Assembly (NCBI RefSeq): GCF_003051085.1
Contig: NZ_QAOM01000013.1
Span: 29,871-93,870 of the forward strand
Length of the DNA stretch: 64,000 nucleotides
Reading direction: 5' to 3'
Origin: Trichococcus patagoniensis
Lineage (GTDB): Bacteria; Bacillota; Bacilli; Lactobacillales; Aerococcaceae
Part shown: in pieces, positions 28,548-41,637 of the stretch
How the letters are laid out: each line of letters begins with the position of its first letter
How positions within the stretch are numbered: the first letter of the stretch is position 1
Program-made: the position numbers and the translations under genes
Notes under the pieces: generated by a model
Told to the model about the DNA's origin: nothing
Seen by the model: only the letters and a program-made list of their open reading frames with translations
The model's database searches: none

Positions 28548-28551
<4 letters not shown>
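28285..28551 (+). CDS. yaaA: S4-domain RNA-binding protein YaaA/YlmH-like
   Basis: 88 residues with a small S4 RNA-binding domain (ITLGQLLKHVNLISSGGMAK, then WFLSEYVVYVDNEKEDRRGRK, about residues 10-50). Found between dnaN and recF in most Bacillota. I choose TTG 28285 (AGGTG six bases upstream) because it gives the usual short N-terminus; GTG 28276 overlaps that site. The stop overlaps the recF start (ATGA). Confidence 0.85.
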
Positions 28552-31611
<3,060 letters not shown>

Positions 31612-31629
31612 AAGGGGGTTGGAAATTAA

Positions 31630-34257
31630 ATGTCTGATGAAATTGAAAAAATAAATGATCAAGCCATGGAACAAAGGGAATTAAGCCATGAAATGGAAAC
31701 TTCCTTCCTGGAATATGCCATGAGTGTTATCGTAGCCAGGGCTTTGCCTGACGTCCGTGACGGACTCAAGCCGGTCCATCGCCGGATTCTGTACGGCATG
31801 AGCGAATTGGGCGTTACGCCTGATAAAGCACACAAAAAATCCGCACGTATCGTCGGGGACGTAATGGGTAAGTACCATCCCCACGGTGACAGTGCCATCT
31901 ATGAATCGATGGTGCGGATGTCCCAGGATTTCAGTTACCGTTATCCGTTGGTCGATGGACACGGAAACTTCGGCTCCATCGATGGAGACAGCGCCGCAGC
32001 GATGCGTTACACCGAAGCAAGGATGTCAAAAATCGCCTTGGAAATGCTGCGTGACCTCAACAAAGATACAGTCGATTACCACGACAACTATGACGGTTCC
32101 GAAACTGAGCCTGATGTATTACCGGCCCGCTTCCCTAACCTGTTGGTGAATGGTGCTTCCGGTATCGCCGTTGGGATGGCGACAAATATCCCGCCGCACA
32201 ACCTGACGGAAGTCATTTCCGCACTGCACATCCTGATGAATAATCCGGAGGCGACGACTGCCGATTTGATGGAGGCCGTTCCCGGACCCGATTTCCCTAC
32301 AGGCGGTATCGTCATGGGCAAATCAGGCATCAGGAAAGCCTATGAAACCGGCAAAGGCTCCATCATTGTCCGCGGACGTGTAGAAGTCGAAATCCTGAAA
32401 AACGGCAAAGAACGCATCATCATTTCCGAATTGCCCTATATGGTCAACAAAGCGAAATTGGTTGAACGGATTGCTGAATTGGCCCGCGACAAACGGATCG
32501 AAGGCATCACCGACTTGGCTGATGAGTCTGACCGCGATGGTATGCGTGTTGTCATTGATGTCCGCAAAGATGTCAGTGCCGGCGTCATTCTGAATAATCT
32601 GTACAAATTAACGCCGCTTCAATCCTCATTCGGCTTCAATATGTTGGCGATCGTAAAAGGCATCCCTAAAGTGCTGGGACTCAAACAGATTTTGGTCCAT
32701 TACCTGGAACACCAAGAAGAAGTCATCCGCAGAAGAGCCGCATTCGACAAACGAAAAGCGGAAGCACGTGCGCATATCTTGGCCGGCTTGCGGATCGCAT
32801 TGGATCATATCGATGAAATCGTAGCGATTCTGCGCGGTTCAACCAACGGCGATGCAGCCAAACAAATCTTCATCGACAAATACGGCCTTTCCGACAAACA
32901 AGCGCAAGCCATTTTGGATATGCGTTTGGTGCGTCTGACCGGTTTGGAAAGAGAAAAAGTTGAAGCGGAATATGATGCGCTGATGGCTTTGATTGCTGAT
33001 TTGACTGATATTTTAGCGAATGAGCAGCGTGTCTTCGACATCATCTATACGGAATTACTTGAAATCCAAGAAAAATTCGGCGACAAACGCCGCACGGAAC
33101 TTTTGGTCGGAGAAGTATTGTCGCTTGAGGATGAAGACTTGATCGAAGAGGAAGACATCGTCCTGACTTTGACTCATAACGGCTACATCAAACGTTTGCC
33201 AAACAGCGAATTCAGAGCCCAAAAACGCGGCGGACGCGGTGTCCAAGGCATGGGCATCCATGATGATGATTTCATCGAAACACTGATTTCGGCATCGACG
33301 CACGATGTGTTGCTGTACTTCTCGAACCAAGGGAAAGTATACAAAACAAAAGGCTATGAAGTGCCTGAATACGGCCGCCAGGCAAAAGGTTTACCGATCA
33401 TCAACTTGCTGAACTTGGATGCCAACGAAAAAATCCAAGCCATCATCAACGTAAAAGGCGGCCCGCAAGACGGGGATTACTTGTTCTTCACGACGCGGAT
33501 GGGTACCGTCAAACGGACATCCGCTACGGAATTCCAAAATATCCGTCAAAGCGGTCTGCGCGCAATCAACCTGAAGGATGAGGATGAGCTGATCAAAGTA
33601 TCATTGACTGACGGCAACCAGAACATCATCATCGGAACGCACTTCGGCTACTCCGTAAGCTTTGATGAAAAGGACGTCCGTGATATGGGTAGGACCGCTA
33701 CCGGTGTCCGCGGCGTGAAATTAAGAGGAGATGACTACGTTGTGGGCATGGATGTGCTGAAACACGAGTCGGAAGTTCTGATCATCACGGAAAATGGCTA
33801 CGGCAAACGTACGGCAGCCGATGAATATGCTATCAAAGGACGCGGCGGCAAAGGGGTCAAAACAGCCAACATCACTGAGAAAAACGGTAAATTGGTAGGC
33901 TTGACGACCGTCTCCGGCGATGAAGACATCATGATCATCACGGATAAAGGCGTCATGATCCGATTCCACGCGGATGCCATTTCCCAAACAGGCCGTGCGA
34001 CACTCGGCGTACGCTTGATCAAGCTTGATGGCGAAGCCATTGTATCGACAATGGCAAAAGTTGAGCGCGAAGAGGATGAAGAAGCTGTTGCTCCTCTGGA
34101 TGCAGGCTTGCTTCCAGAAGGCGAAAACAGCACCTCAGAAGCAACTGATGAAACCGAACAGGTAAATACATCAGCTGCAACGGAAACACCCGAAATGGCT
34201 GATAAATTGAGCGGTTTCGCAGATGAACTGTTGGATGAGGAAGATTCGGAAGAATAA
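31630..34257 (+). CDS. gyrA: DNA gyrase subunit A
   Basis: 875 residues. Catalytic Tyr in [11 protein letters not shown] near residue 124; quinolone-region sequence [19 protein letters not shown] intact (Ser and Glu at the usual sensitive positions). C-terminal beta-pinwheel with GyrA box QKRGGRG near residue 535, and a long acidic tail (about residues 815-875, many Glu/Asp). GGGGG precedes the ATG. Last gene of the unit, followed by a terminator. Confidence 0.98.
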   Translation: MSDEIEKINDQAMEQRELSHEMETSFLEYAMSVIVARALPDVRDGLKPVHRRILYGMSELGVTPDKAHKKSARIVGDVMGKYHPHGDSAIYESMVRMSQDFSYRYPLVDGHGNFGSIDGDSAAAMRYTEARMSKIALEMLRDLNKDTVDYHDNYDGSETEPDVLPARFPNLLVNGASGIAVGMATNIPPHNLTEVISALHILMNNPEATTADLMEAVPGPDFPTGGIVMGKSGIRKAYETGKGSIIVRGRVEVEILKNGKERIIISELPYMVNKAKLVERIAELARDKRIEGITDLADESDRDGMRVVIDVRKDVSAGVILNNLYKLTPLQSSFGFNMLAIVKGIPKVLGLKQILVHYLEHQEEVIRRRAAFDKRKAEARAHILAGLRIALDHIDEIVAILRGSTNGDAAKQIFIDKYGLSDKQAQAILDMRLVRLTGLEREKVEAEYDALMALIADLTDILANEQRVFDIIYTELLEIQEKFGDKRRTELLVGEVLSLEDEDLIEEEDIVLTLTHNGYIKRLPNSEFRAQKRGGRGVQGMGIHDDDFIETLISASTHDVLLYFSNQGKVYKTKGYEVPEYGRQAKGLPIINLLNLDANEKIQAIINVKGGPQDGDYLFFTTRMGTVKRTSATEFQNIRQSGLRAINLKDEDELIKVSLTDGNQNIIIGTHFGYSVSFDEKDVRDMGRTATGVRGVKLRGDDYVVGMDVLKHESEVLIITENGYGKRTAADEYAIKGRGGKGVKTANITEKNGKLVGLTTVSGDEDIMIITDKGVMIRFHADAISQTGRATLGVRLIKLDGEAIVSTMAKVEREEDEEAVAPLDAGLLPEGENSTSEATDETEQVNTSAATETPEMADKLSGFADELLDEEDSEE

Positions 34258-34288
34258 AGAAAAGCTATCTACCGAACCTGAATAAATT

Positions 34289-34327
34289 GCAAGGGGCTAT
34301 CTCTTAATTGAGGTAGTCCCTTGTTTT
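34289..34327 (+). terminator. Terminator after gyrA
   Basis: CAAGGG..CTA..CTC-loop-GAG..TAG..CCCTTG stem followed by TTTTTT. Confidence 0.88.
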
Positions 34328-34344
34328 TTACTTGTGTGCCTGCT

Positions 34345-34512
34345 GATCGGAGGAGAGCAGTGGAATGTAGTGCGCAACTCCGGTGAACGGTCAATAGGTC
34401 GGAGAACACCAATAACAATCGGATCCAACTCCGATGAAGCGGTCTTTATCGGAGTTCAAGGTTTAAATGTGTACCGAACTCCGGCGAAGCCTCAGTTAGC
34501 CGGAGTTGAACA
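34345..34512 (+). repeat. Three-hairpin intergenic repeat, copy B
   Basis: Plus strand: CGGAGGAGAGCAGT, then three stem-loops with arms CTCCGGTGAA/TCGGAG, AACTCCGATGAAGC/ATCGGAGTT and GAACTCCGGCGAAGC/GCCGGAGTT. Homologous to copy A (18648-18813, other strand). Fills the gyrA-rpsF gap together with a terminator and the rpsF promoter. Confidence 0.75.
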
Positions 34513-34617
34513 CTCCCACCTTTGCAGAAGTTAATTCCGTATTTTGAATCGGTCAACTGGAATTTAGTTTTTCAAATAACACTCCCCCGCCGTTTCCGAA
34601 TAATAGTTAAAAAAAGC

Positions 34618-34646
34618 TTGCCATAAAAAGAAGAACATGGTACAAT
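34618..34646 (+). promoter_or_regulatory. rpsF-ssb-rpsR promoter
   Basis: TTGCCA (34618-34623) and TACAAT (34641-34646), 17 bp apart. The roughly 75-nt leader that follows can fold (ATGTGAG with CTCTTACAT), possibly for S6:S18 autoregulation; I could not confirm the known leader motif. Confidence 0.75.
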
Positions 34647-34730
34647 CCTTAGATGTGAGTAATCCTGAAAAGGTACTCTCCTTGCTCTTACATAAGTAAG
34701 GGCCAAAGTCCACAAGGAGGTGACAGTCAA

Positions 34731-35024
34731 ATGAGCAATTACGAAATCAACTACATTATCCGTCCTAACATCGAAGAAGAAGCTAAAGCAGAATTGATCG
34801 CACGTTTCGATTCTATTTTAACTGATAATGGCGCTGAAGTTATTGAATCAAAAGACTGGGCGAAACGCCGTTTAGCTTATGAAATCAAAGATTTTCGTGA
34901 AGGTATCTACCATATCGTGAAAATTTCTGCTTCAGATGCTAAAGCAATCGACGAATTCGACCGTCTAGCAAAGATCAATAGCGATATCATTCGCCACATC
35001 GTTGTTAAAGTAGAAACTAAGTAA
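34731..35024 (+). CDS. rpsF: 30S ribosomal protein S6
   Basis: 97 residues, [20 protein letters not shown] at the N-terminus and [20 protein letters not shown], the S6 core. Pairs with S18 on the small subunit platform. AAGGAGG upstream. First gene of rpsF-ssb-rpsR. Confidence 0.98.
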   Translation: MSNYEINYIIRPNIEEEAKAELIARFDSILTDNGAEVIESKDWAKRRLAYEIKDFREGIYHIVKISASDAKAIDEFDRLAKINSDIIRHIVVKVETK

Positions 35025-35026
35025 AG

Positions 35027-35042
35027 TGTTCCACGTGAAACA
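35027..35042. other. parS: parS site between rpsF and ssb
   Basis: TGTTCCACGTGAAACA, one mismatch to the parS consensus TGTTTCACGTGAAACA. Binding site for ParB/Spo0J. Confidence 0.88.
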
Positions 35043-35062
35043 TTTTGAAAGGAGTAAGATGA

Positions 35063-35614
35063 ATGATTAATAATGTTGTCTTAGTCGGCAGACTTACAAA
35101 AGATGTTGATTTACGCTATACATCCAGCGGCACAGCAGTCGGAACCTTCGCTCTTGCAGTAAACAGACAGTTTACTAACCAAGCAGGAGAAAGAGAAGCT
35201 GACTTCATCAATTGTGTCATGTGGAGAAAATCTGCAGAGAATTTCGCGAATTTCACTCGTAAAGGCTCTTTAGTCGGTATCACTGGCCGAATCCAAACAA
35301 GAAATTATGATAATCAACAAGGACAGCGCGTATACGTGACTGAAGTCGTTGCAGATAATTTCACATTGTTGGAATCGAAAACAACTACCGAACAAAGACC
35401 GAGAGAGACTGGCGCAGGTTCTTCAAATCAAGCAGCTCCGAGTGCAAACTTCGGATCAAGCAAATCTTTTGAATCTAACCAAAACCAAGGACAGTATAAT
35501 AATCAATACTCTTCTCCGAAACAAAACGGTTTTTCTGATTTTAACTCAACTGCTGATCCGTTTTCATCAAACGGAGAATCAATTGACATTTCAGATGATG
35601 ATTTACCGTTCTAG
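35063..35614 (+). CDS. ssb: Single-stranded DNA-binding protein
   Basis: 183 residues. OB-fold about 1-110 ([37 protein letters not shown]), a low-complexity Asn/Gln/Ser-rich linker (about 112-170) and the conserved acidic tip DISDDDLPF, which recruits repair and replication partners. Set between rpsF and rpsR with a parS site upstream. Confidence 0.97.
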   Translation: MINNVVLVGRLTKDVDLRYTSSGTAVGTFALAVNRQFTNQAGEREADFINCVMWRKSAENFANFTRKGSLVGITGRIQTRNYDNQQGQRVYVTEVVADNFTLLESKTTTEQRPRETGAGSSNQAAPSANFGSSKSFESNQNQGQYNNQYSSPKQNGFSDFNSTADPFSSNGESIDISDDDLPF

Positions 35615-35657
35615 TCTTTAGGACAGAATGGTTAGTTTAGGAAAAGGAGGAATTGAC

Positions 35658-35900
35658 ATGGCATTTCAACGTAACAGCAGAGGCGGACGCAAACGTAAAA
35701 AAGTTTGTTATTTCTGTGCTAACCACATTGATCATGTAGATTACAAAGAGACTGATTTATTGAAACGTTATATATCTGAAAAAGGTAAAATTTTACCTCG
35801 TCGTGTAACAGGTACATGCGCTAAACATCAAAGAACTTTGACTGTATCTATCAAACGTTCTCGTATCATGGCTCTTATGCCATTTACATTAGCAGAATAA
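35658..35900 (+). CDS. rpsR: 30S ribosomal protein S18
   Basis: 80 residues from ATG 35658 (AGGAGG seven bases upstream; an earlier in-frame start precedes this site). Basic N-terminus [15 protein letters not shown], then [20 protein letters not shown], the S18 signature. Two Cys (CYFC) suggest the zinc-type form. Confidence 0.97.
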   Translation: MAFQRNSRGGRKRKKVCYFCANHIDHVDYKETDLLKRYISEKGKILPRRVTGTCAKHQRTLTVSIKRSRIMALMPFTLAE

Positions 35901-35906
35901 TATTAA

Positions 35907-35937
35907 GGGAGTCGCTTCCAGGAGCGCTCCTTTTTTT
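35907..35937 (+). terminator. Terminator after rpsR
   Basis: GGAG-T-CGCT / AGCGCTCC hairpin followed by seven T. Confidence 0.85.
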
Positions 35938-36515
35938 GTACCCAAAAACAGGAACGGAACATGGATACGCGTTGCACCTGAGATATCAGGATAACTTCCC
36001 TTTCCCCTCTTTCGGGTATATTTTTTTTGGACGAGACCTATCCGTTTCTGTTGAACGATTGTATGGTCATCTGAACAAACTGCTTGCTGCATTGCTCTGA
36101 GTGTCTCCTCCCATGTCTCCTTTCGGCATCACTAAATGGCGCTAAGACCTAAGTTGGCTATTTTTGTCCATCAGGCTGATTGAATCAATCCTCTAAAGCT
36201 CTCCCACAAATTGTTGCCCAAATTGGGTACACTGAACATCGGAGCTGGAAGCTCCACACCGATGATCCCACTTTGTCTTAATGCCCTCCCCTACTCTTCA
36301 CGCTAGCAGAAAGACTCCTAAATTTTTTTCCATAACCGCTGGTGCACTGGCTGGATATTCTCCCTCGAGGCATACGGCTAGGCACTAAAATGCTCTTATC
36401 GGGGCATTTTACCCCTTTGAGAGCGAACTATCCTTATTGTCGGATAAATACTTCAAATAAGAATGGAGGTGCTGTCAGAAGCTCAAATTTTGCCGATTTG
36501 AACAAAGAAAAATCG

Positions 36516-36555
36516 CCAGCAGTAAAATGTTCCACGTGGAACATTTTACTGCTGG
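36516..36555. other. parS: Perfect 40-bp palindrome centred on a parS-like site
   Basis: Left arm CCAGCAGTAAAATGTTCCAC is repeated in exact inverse on the right. The central 16 bp (36528-36543), TGTTCCACGTGGAACA, are a symmetric parS variant. Confidence 0.85.
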
Positions 36556-37573
36556 TTTGATGCAAAATAATTTTTAGATTGCTCCAGATGAATCCTGCTT
36601 AAGGAGTATTGCTCTCAACAATGGAAAGCGTGATGCCCAAAATACATCACCTGCTGATCTATGCCATTGTCTGAAGTTTATGCTTCAGACATAAATAAAA
36701 CATTTCTGAAAGCAGGAAGAAATGAGTTGTTGGGGAAGGCCTACATCGTACAATCCAGAAATAGTAAGATTTTCCCTTTCATAACGCATTCTGCGATTAT
36801 TCCGATCAGCAAATAAAATAATGATATAAAGCCTGCTGGTGGATTGGGGAAATCAGGAAGAATGAATGAGCCCGCTTGACACAAATTTAAAATCGGAAGC
36901 AGATACACGAGATCAGACAACATAAAGCAGAGACAGACCTCCCCTTTCATTATAAGCTCTAATATAACAGACAGGGATAAGCCAAGAAATCAGATTCTTT
37001 CCATTATATATTACAGAGAATCTGAGGACTTAGGATCAAGAGATATCAAACATCAGTGCGCCAAAAGTTGCCGGTTATGGTTATATACTAGCCATAGAAC
37101 GTATTAGTAGATGCAGATGATCAGGTCTCGGCCTGAAAAAAGTGCACACGCAAATTTACAGTAATGGCGGCAGGTATCAAATCTAAAGATAAAAATAGAT
37201 CGACACTATTCAAAATATGTCAGCTTCACAGTCGCAGGTTTCCGTTCAGACTGTATATTCCTTAGATTCCAACGAATTTCAACAAGGAATTGGCTAAAAT
37301 TCTTCATGAAATATGAAAGCAATGAGCCACTCAAAATAATCGAAACTACTCGATTTAAGGGATACTTTTTCTTCGAATTGAATAAGTTGTACCTTCTAAA
37401 AGACGAGAAAGAGGAAGCCATCTCACACAAGTTCATCCCATATGATGATTGGGCGAGTGCGATGCATCAACATTTAAGTCACGTGCTGGAAGAGCAAAAG
37501 ACTCTCTTTTGCATACTATACTAAGGAGAGGGTTTCATAGACGCAGTTGATGTCACTGGAAAGGATCCTTAGG

Positions 37574-38110
37574 TTGTACACAGGCTGGTTAGATTTTTTC
37601 CAATTATCCACAAAAAGACATGACGATGATTCCGGGACTTATTGTACATTCAAAAATAGAATGTGGAAAACTATTTCCTGAACTTTATCCACAGAAGATT
37701 CTTACTAAGAACAACTGGCTTCGGGTATGCATTTTCAAACGAGCAGGAATGGCTAAATGCTGGATATAATGGGGACTTCTTCAAGATTCCGTAATTTTCA
37801 TTGAAATGATAGTAAATTCATCCAAAATAAAGGACATTATTTCATTAATTCACTGATCAAACAAATGTTCAGATGGACATAAAGAAATGGGCGTAAAACC
37901 CCTGACTTATCCACAGGATGTACACAGGCATTCAACAGCGACAAAGGTGTCATAAATAGTATCAGGATAAAAAGTTATCAACAAAGTCATTTTATGACAG
38001 AAATCCTATTGTATCAAGGCTAAAAAGTACTATTTTATTTAGTTATACACAGGATAACGACGAAAAATGTGCATAACTAAAAAGGTTGGGGATGGTTTGA
38101 GTTATCCACA
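37574..38110 (+). other. DnaA-box cluster outside dnaA
   Basis: Four perfect TTATCCACA boxes, all on the plus strand, at 37604, 37685, 37907 and 38102. Near matches: TTGTACACA 37574, TTTTCCACA on minus 37662-37670, TTATCAACA 37975, TTATACACA 38043, and TTATGCACA on minus 38068-38076. Spacing is irregular and DNA is AT-rich. Confidence 0.85.
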
Positions 38111-38393
38111 ACAACAGGAGTTGCTACAGGGAAAGGAAACTGAGAAATGATAGAGAGGATGAGAATCCATTTTCAAGCAAGAAAATAGATTCTGCAGATT
38201 ATATGAAAAAATAGAAGAACATCGTATAGCTAGATTATTCAAATTATTAGTGAAATAGTAATAGAAGTCACCAGAGAAATCTTTTTCCGTAAAAAAAGCT
38301 AATGGAATAATAAGTTGGAAGAGAGCGAGTTTGTACTGAAAAAAATTGCAACAGAAGGAATAAAATCGAAAAGGCAATATGATCGAACATAAA

Positions 38394-38409
38394 AGTTCCA
38401 CGTGGAACA
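38394..38409. other. parS: parS-like site
   Basis: AGTTCCACGTGGAACA; inner 14 bp GTTCCACGTGGAAC are fully palindromic. Confidence 0.75.
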
Positions 38410-38470
38410 TTGGTAAAAAATAAACGTACAGAGAGGATTTGAAGATGAATTGAAGAAGGTATTTAATAAA

Positions 38471-38486
38471 AGTTCCACGTGGAACT
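38471..38486. other. parS: parS-like site
   Basis: AGTTCCACGTGGAACT, a perfect 16-bp palindrome 77 bp from the preceding site. Confidence 0.75.
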
Positions 38487-38810
38487 ATTGATGATAGTAG
38501 AGGGAATCGCATCCAACTGATAACTATAATAATAATTACATCCGGTTGGGAAATGGTAACTATTTTGAGAGATAGATTTTCACGGCGCCTAAATCCGGGG
38601 TTGTAGATAATTACCCATCCAAAATGCAGCATTATAATCCAATCTAGCCGAGGGAGTATTGTAGAATGGACGGGAACGTTTAAACCATCAATCCTCGAGC
38701 CTATATCATTACTGCGGAAATTTATGCTTTTCAGTGCCTAAAAAACATAGCAACGATCTTTCTCGTTCAGAAAATCTGCTATCCGGAATACGAACATTAT
38801 ACAGAGGAAA

Positions 38811-38826
38811 TGTTTCACGTGAAACA
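38811..38826. other. parS: parS site, consensus sequence
   Basis: TGTTTCACGTGAAACA, exact match to the bacterial parS consensus, about 115 bp before gdpP. Confidence 0.93.
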
Positions 38827-38941
38827 TTCAATTTGACGTTGATTTGTCAACTAATCCCGTCAGAAAGGGCATTATAGCTATTATTATCTGAATATGTTAA
38901 AATGTACAAGTGCAAAATGTAGGTTCAGTAAAGGAGCTATC

Positions 38942-40960
38942 ATGAAAATAAAGGAAAAGTTAAAGAATCTTCCTCACTTCATAAAGGCTGACAAGATTAA
39001 GGTTCCTTTCCTGATTATCGTGTTCTTATTGCTGGTGATCGTTGTTTTGACTTTCATTGCAGATTGGAAAATCGGAATTGGAATTACGCTCTTATGCGTT
39101 GGGATTGTTGGGTTCATCAGTTATTCTTCGGAGTATTTGATTGATGAGACAAATCAATACATATCTGACTTATCTTATCGAATCAAAAAAGGTGAACAAG
39201 AGGCTTTAATTAAAATGCCTATTGGGATACTTCTATATAATAAGCAAGAAGAAATCCAATGGATGAATCCATATTTAGTAAAGTATTTTGGCAAGAAAGA
39301 TACACTGGGCAGAAAGCTGAAAGTGGTGGATGAAGAATTATATCAGCTTTTTAAAGAATCGCAGGATTATGTGATACGCCGTGTGAAGTGGGGAGATCAT
39401 TATTTTGATATGATCATTCAAGAGGATATTGGCGTCATTTATTTGATGGACATAACAGAATATGCCAAAATTGAAGAGAAGTACAAAGATGAAAAATTTG
39501 TTTTTGGGAATATCATTGTCGACAATTATGATGAGGCTGTTCAATCCATGAACGATCGCAAGCGATCGAATGTAAACAACTATCTGACGAATCAACTCAC
39601 AAATTGGGCAAACATGAATAATGTCTTTCTGAAACGAGTGGATGATGACCGCTTTATAGCGTTGACCAATATGCGAGCATTAAAGAAAATCGAAGAAAAT
39701 AATTTTGATATCATAAATCAAATAAGGGAAAGAACCTACAAACAAAATTTTCCGTTGACATTGAGCATGGGTTTCTCATATGAAAAAACTTTTGAGCAAA
39801 CCAATTTTAAAGAAGTCGCTAAAATGGCGCAATCGAATATCGATTTAGCCTTGGCAAGAGGTGGCGATCAGGTTGTTGTGAGGGCCGAAAATGAGGATGC
39901 CCGTTTCTATGGCGGTAAAACAAATCCAATGGAAAAACGCACCCGCATCCGCGCGAGAATGATAAGCCAGGCTTTGGAAGAACTCATTATTCATGCCGAT
40001 AAGGTGATCATCATGGGGCATAGTTATCCGGATATGGACGTCATCGGTTCCTGTTTGGGAATCCGCCGCATTTCTCAGATGAATAATCGGGAAGCCTGGA
40101 TAGTATTGGATCCGCAACAGTTTTCCAATGATGTGAATCGGATCATGCAGGAGATAGACAAAGATCCTTTGATTGCGAAGCGGATCATTTCTCCTGAGCA
40201 AGCAATGGCATTGGTGACGCCGCAGACGCTAATCGTGATGGTCGATGTCCATCGTCCATCCATGACGCCGGCACCTGGGCTGTTGAATCTGTCCAAAAAA
40301 ATAGTCGTCTTGGATCATCACAGACGCGGACAGGAGTTTCCGAAAGATTCTGTTTTGGTTTATATGGAACCTTATGCGTCCTCCACATCGGAATTGATCG
40401 CTGAATTGTTCGAATATCAATCCAATGAGATGGATGCCATCAATAAGATAGAAGCAACTGCTATGTTGGCGGGGATTATCGTCGATACCCGCAACTTCAG
40501 TTTGAGAACAGGATCAAGGACTTTTGATGCTGCCAGTTATCTGCAGTCTAATGGAGCCGATACCGTACTGATCCAGAAATCACTGAAAGAGGACTTGGAT
40601 ACTTATCTGTTGCGCAGTCATTTGTTGCAGACCATGGAATTTGTGAATGGTAACCTGGCGATCGTCCATGGAGAAGATGAAAAAATCTATGACACGGTCG
40701 TCGCTGCTCAAACAGCCGACACGATGTTGTCGATGGAAGCTGTAGATGCTTCATTTGTCGTCACAAAACGCCAAGACGGCAGAGTCGGAATCAGCGCCAG
40801 AAGTCTGGGTCAATACAATGTGCAGACAGTCATGGAAAAATTAGGCGGTGGCGGACATTTATCCAATGCAGCCACTCAGATTGAGAATACGACAGTCCAT
40901 GAAGTCGTTGAGAAACTTAAAGCAGTCATAAATCCAGAAAAAATAAAGGAAGGGGAATAA
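38942..40960 (+). CDS. gdpP: c-di-AMP phosphodiesterase GdpP
   Basis: 672 residues from ATG 38942 (AAAGGAG six bases upstream). Two transmembrane spans (about 22-60), a PAS-like domain (about 85-160), a degenerate GGDEF domain (about 175-310) and DHH/DHHA1 phosphodiesterase domains (MGHSYPDMDVIGS near residue 358; VDVHRPS; VLDHHRRG near 455; GGGGHLSNAAT near 640). Cleaves c-di-AMP to pApA and so affects osmolyte and cell wall control. Extended -10 TGTTAAAAT lies at 38895-38903. Only 3 bp separate it from rplI. Confidence 0.95.
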   Translation: MKIKEKLKNLPHFIKADKIKVPFLIIVFLLLVIVVLTFIADWKIGIGITLLCVGIVGFISYSSEYLIDETNQYISDLSYRIKKGEQEALIKMPIGILLYNKQEEIQWMNPYLVKYFGKKDTLGRKLKVVDEELYQLFKESQDYVIRRVKWGDHYFDMIIQEDIGVIYLMDITEYAKIEEKYKDEKFVFGNIIVDNYDEAVQSMNDRKRSNVNNYLTNQLTNWANMNNVFLKRVDDDRFIALTNMRALKKIEENNFDIINQIRERTYKQNFPLTLSMGFSYEKTFEQTNFKEVAKMAQSNIDLALARGGDQVVVRAENEDARFYGGKTNPMEKRTRIRARMISQALEELIIHADKVIIMGHSYPDMDVIGSCLGIRRISQMNNREAWIVLDPQQFSNDVNRIMQEIDKDPLIAKRIISPEQAMALVTPQTLIVMVDVHRPSMTPAPGLLNLSKKIVVLDHHRRGQEFPKDSVLVYMEPYASSTSELIAELFEYQSNEMDAINKIEATAMLAGIIVDTRNFSLRTGSRTFDAASYLQSNGADTVLIQKSLKEDLDTYLLRSHLLQTMEFVNGNLAIVHGEDEKIYDTVVAAQTADTMLSMEAVDASFVVTKRQDGRVGISARSLGQYNVQTVMEKLGGGGHLSNAATQIENTTVHEVVEKLKAVINPEKIKEGE

Positions 40961-40963
40961 TAA

Positions 40964-41413
40964 ATGAAAGTTGTTTTTTTAGAAGACGTCAAAGGCAAAG
41001 GTAAAAAAGGGGAAGTCAAGGATGTTGCGGATGGCTACGCTAATTTCCTGATCAAAAACCGTAAGGCTGAAGAAGCGAACGCCGCCACTATTTCCGCATT
41101 GAAAGGCCAAAAGAAGGCTGAAGAGAAGAAGCAGGCTGAGGAGTTGGCAACAGCTCAAGAATTAAAGGCGCTTCTGGAGAAGGATGAGTCAATCATCAAA
41201 CTATCCGCAAAAATTGGCGAAGATGGTCGGTTGTTTGGTTCCATAACAACGAAACAGGTTGCTGAAGCACTGCAAAAGCAACATAATGTTAAATTGGATA
41301 AGCGAAAAATTGAATTAGAAAATCCTATCCGTGCATTGGGTTTCACAAAAATGCCGGTAAAAATTCATCCGGAAGTAACAGCCATATTAACCGTGCAGGT
41401 TACGGAAGGGTAA
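40964..41413 (+). CDS. rplI: 50S ribosomal protein L9
   Basis: 149 residues. N-terminal domain with [20 protein letters not shown] and [12 protein letters not shown], long connecting helix rich in Lys/Glu/Ala, C-terminal RNA-binding domain ([31 protein letters not shown]). Co-transcribed with gdpP. Confidence 0.97.
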   Translation: MKVVFLEDVKGKGKKGEVKDVADGYANFLIKNRKAEEANAATISALKGQKKAEEKKQAEELATAQELKALLEKDESIIKLSAKIGEDGRLFGSITTKQVAEALQKQHNVKLDKRKIELENPIRALGFTKMPVKIHPEVTAILTVQVTEG

Positions 41414-41428
41414 TGATTTTCCAAATAC

Positions 41429-41465
41429 AAACGAAAGACAGGGATACAGATCTCTGTCTTTTTGT
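41429..41465 (+). terminator. Terminator after rplI
   Basis: AAAGACAG..GAT / ATC..CTGTCTTT stem followed by TTGTTTGTTT. Confidence 0.8.
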
Positions 41466-41637
41466 TTGTTTATGAGGCGCATTTGATTCTGTCTGACCTG
41501 ACCTGCCAAAAAGAACAAACGTTCCCATTTGCGAATTGTAAAACCGACATTTTTGGGGTACAATAAGAAAGCGAAGATGGAGAAACCAGCAGTGTTTCCT
41601 CATCAAAATGATAAAACCTGAAGGGTGAAAATATAAA

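Larger units (their letters stand above)
35938..38941. other. 3-kb gene-poor region between rpsR and gdpP
   Basis: No reading frame here shows family similarity, a good ribosome site or plausible codon use. Two short frames are the best candidates and remain doubtful: 36741-36950 minus (69 residues, hydrophobic, no ribosome site) and 37306-37524 plus (72 residues, MKYESNEPLKIIETTRFKGY, unknown). Contents that can be supported: a 40-bp perfect palindrome holding a parS-like site (36516-36555), three more parS-like sites (38394, 38471, 38811), a DnaA-box cluster (37574-38110) and several hairpins (36391-36424; 36668-36691). 36000-36400 may be a decayed gene, but I could not identify it. Confidence 0.7.

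Noticed and set aside
34647..34730. S6:S18 autoregulatory leader
   Set aside because: A fold is possible but the conserved binding motif could not be identified with certainty, so it is not listed as an RNA feature.
35889..36092. 67-codon frame on minus after rpsR
   Set aside because: Overlaps the rpsR terminator and shows no coding features.
36000..36420. Possible transposase remnant or structured RNA in the first part of the desert
   Set aside because: Several hairpins are visible but no family could be recognised in any frame; not enough support.
36741..36950. 69-codon hydrophobic frame on minus
   Set aside because: No ribosome site or promoter and no recognisable family; mentioned only within the gene-poor region.
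38102..38632. 176-codon open frame on the minus strand in the gene desert
   Set aside because: It spans two parS sites and a DnaA box, has no ribosome site, and its Phe/Ile/Tyr-rich product reflects AT-rich DNA.
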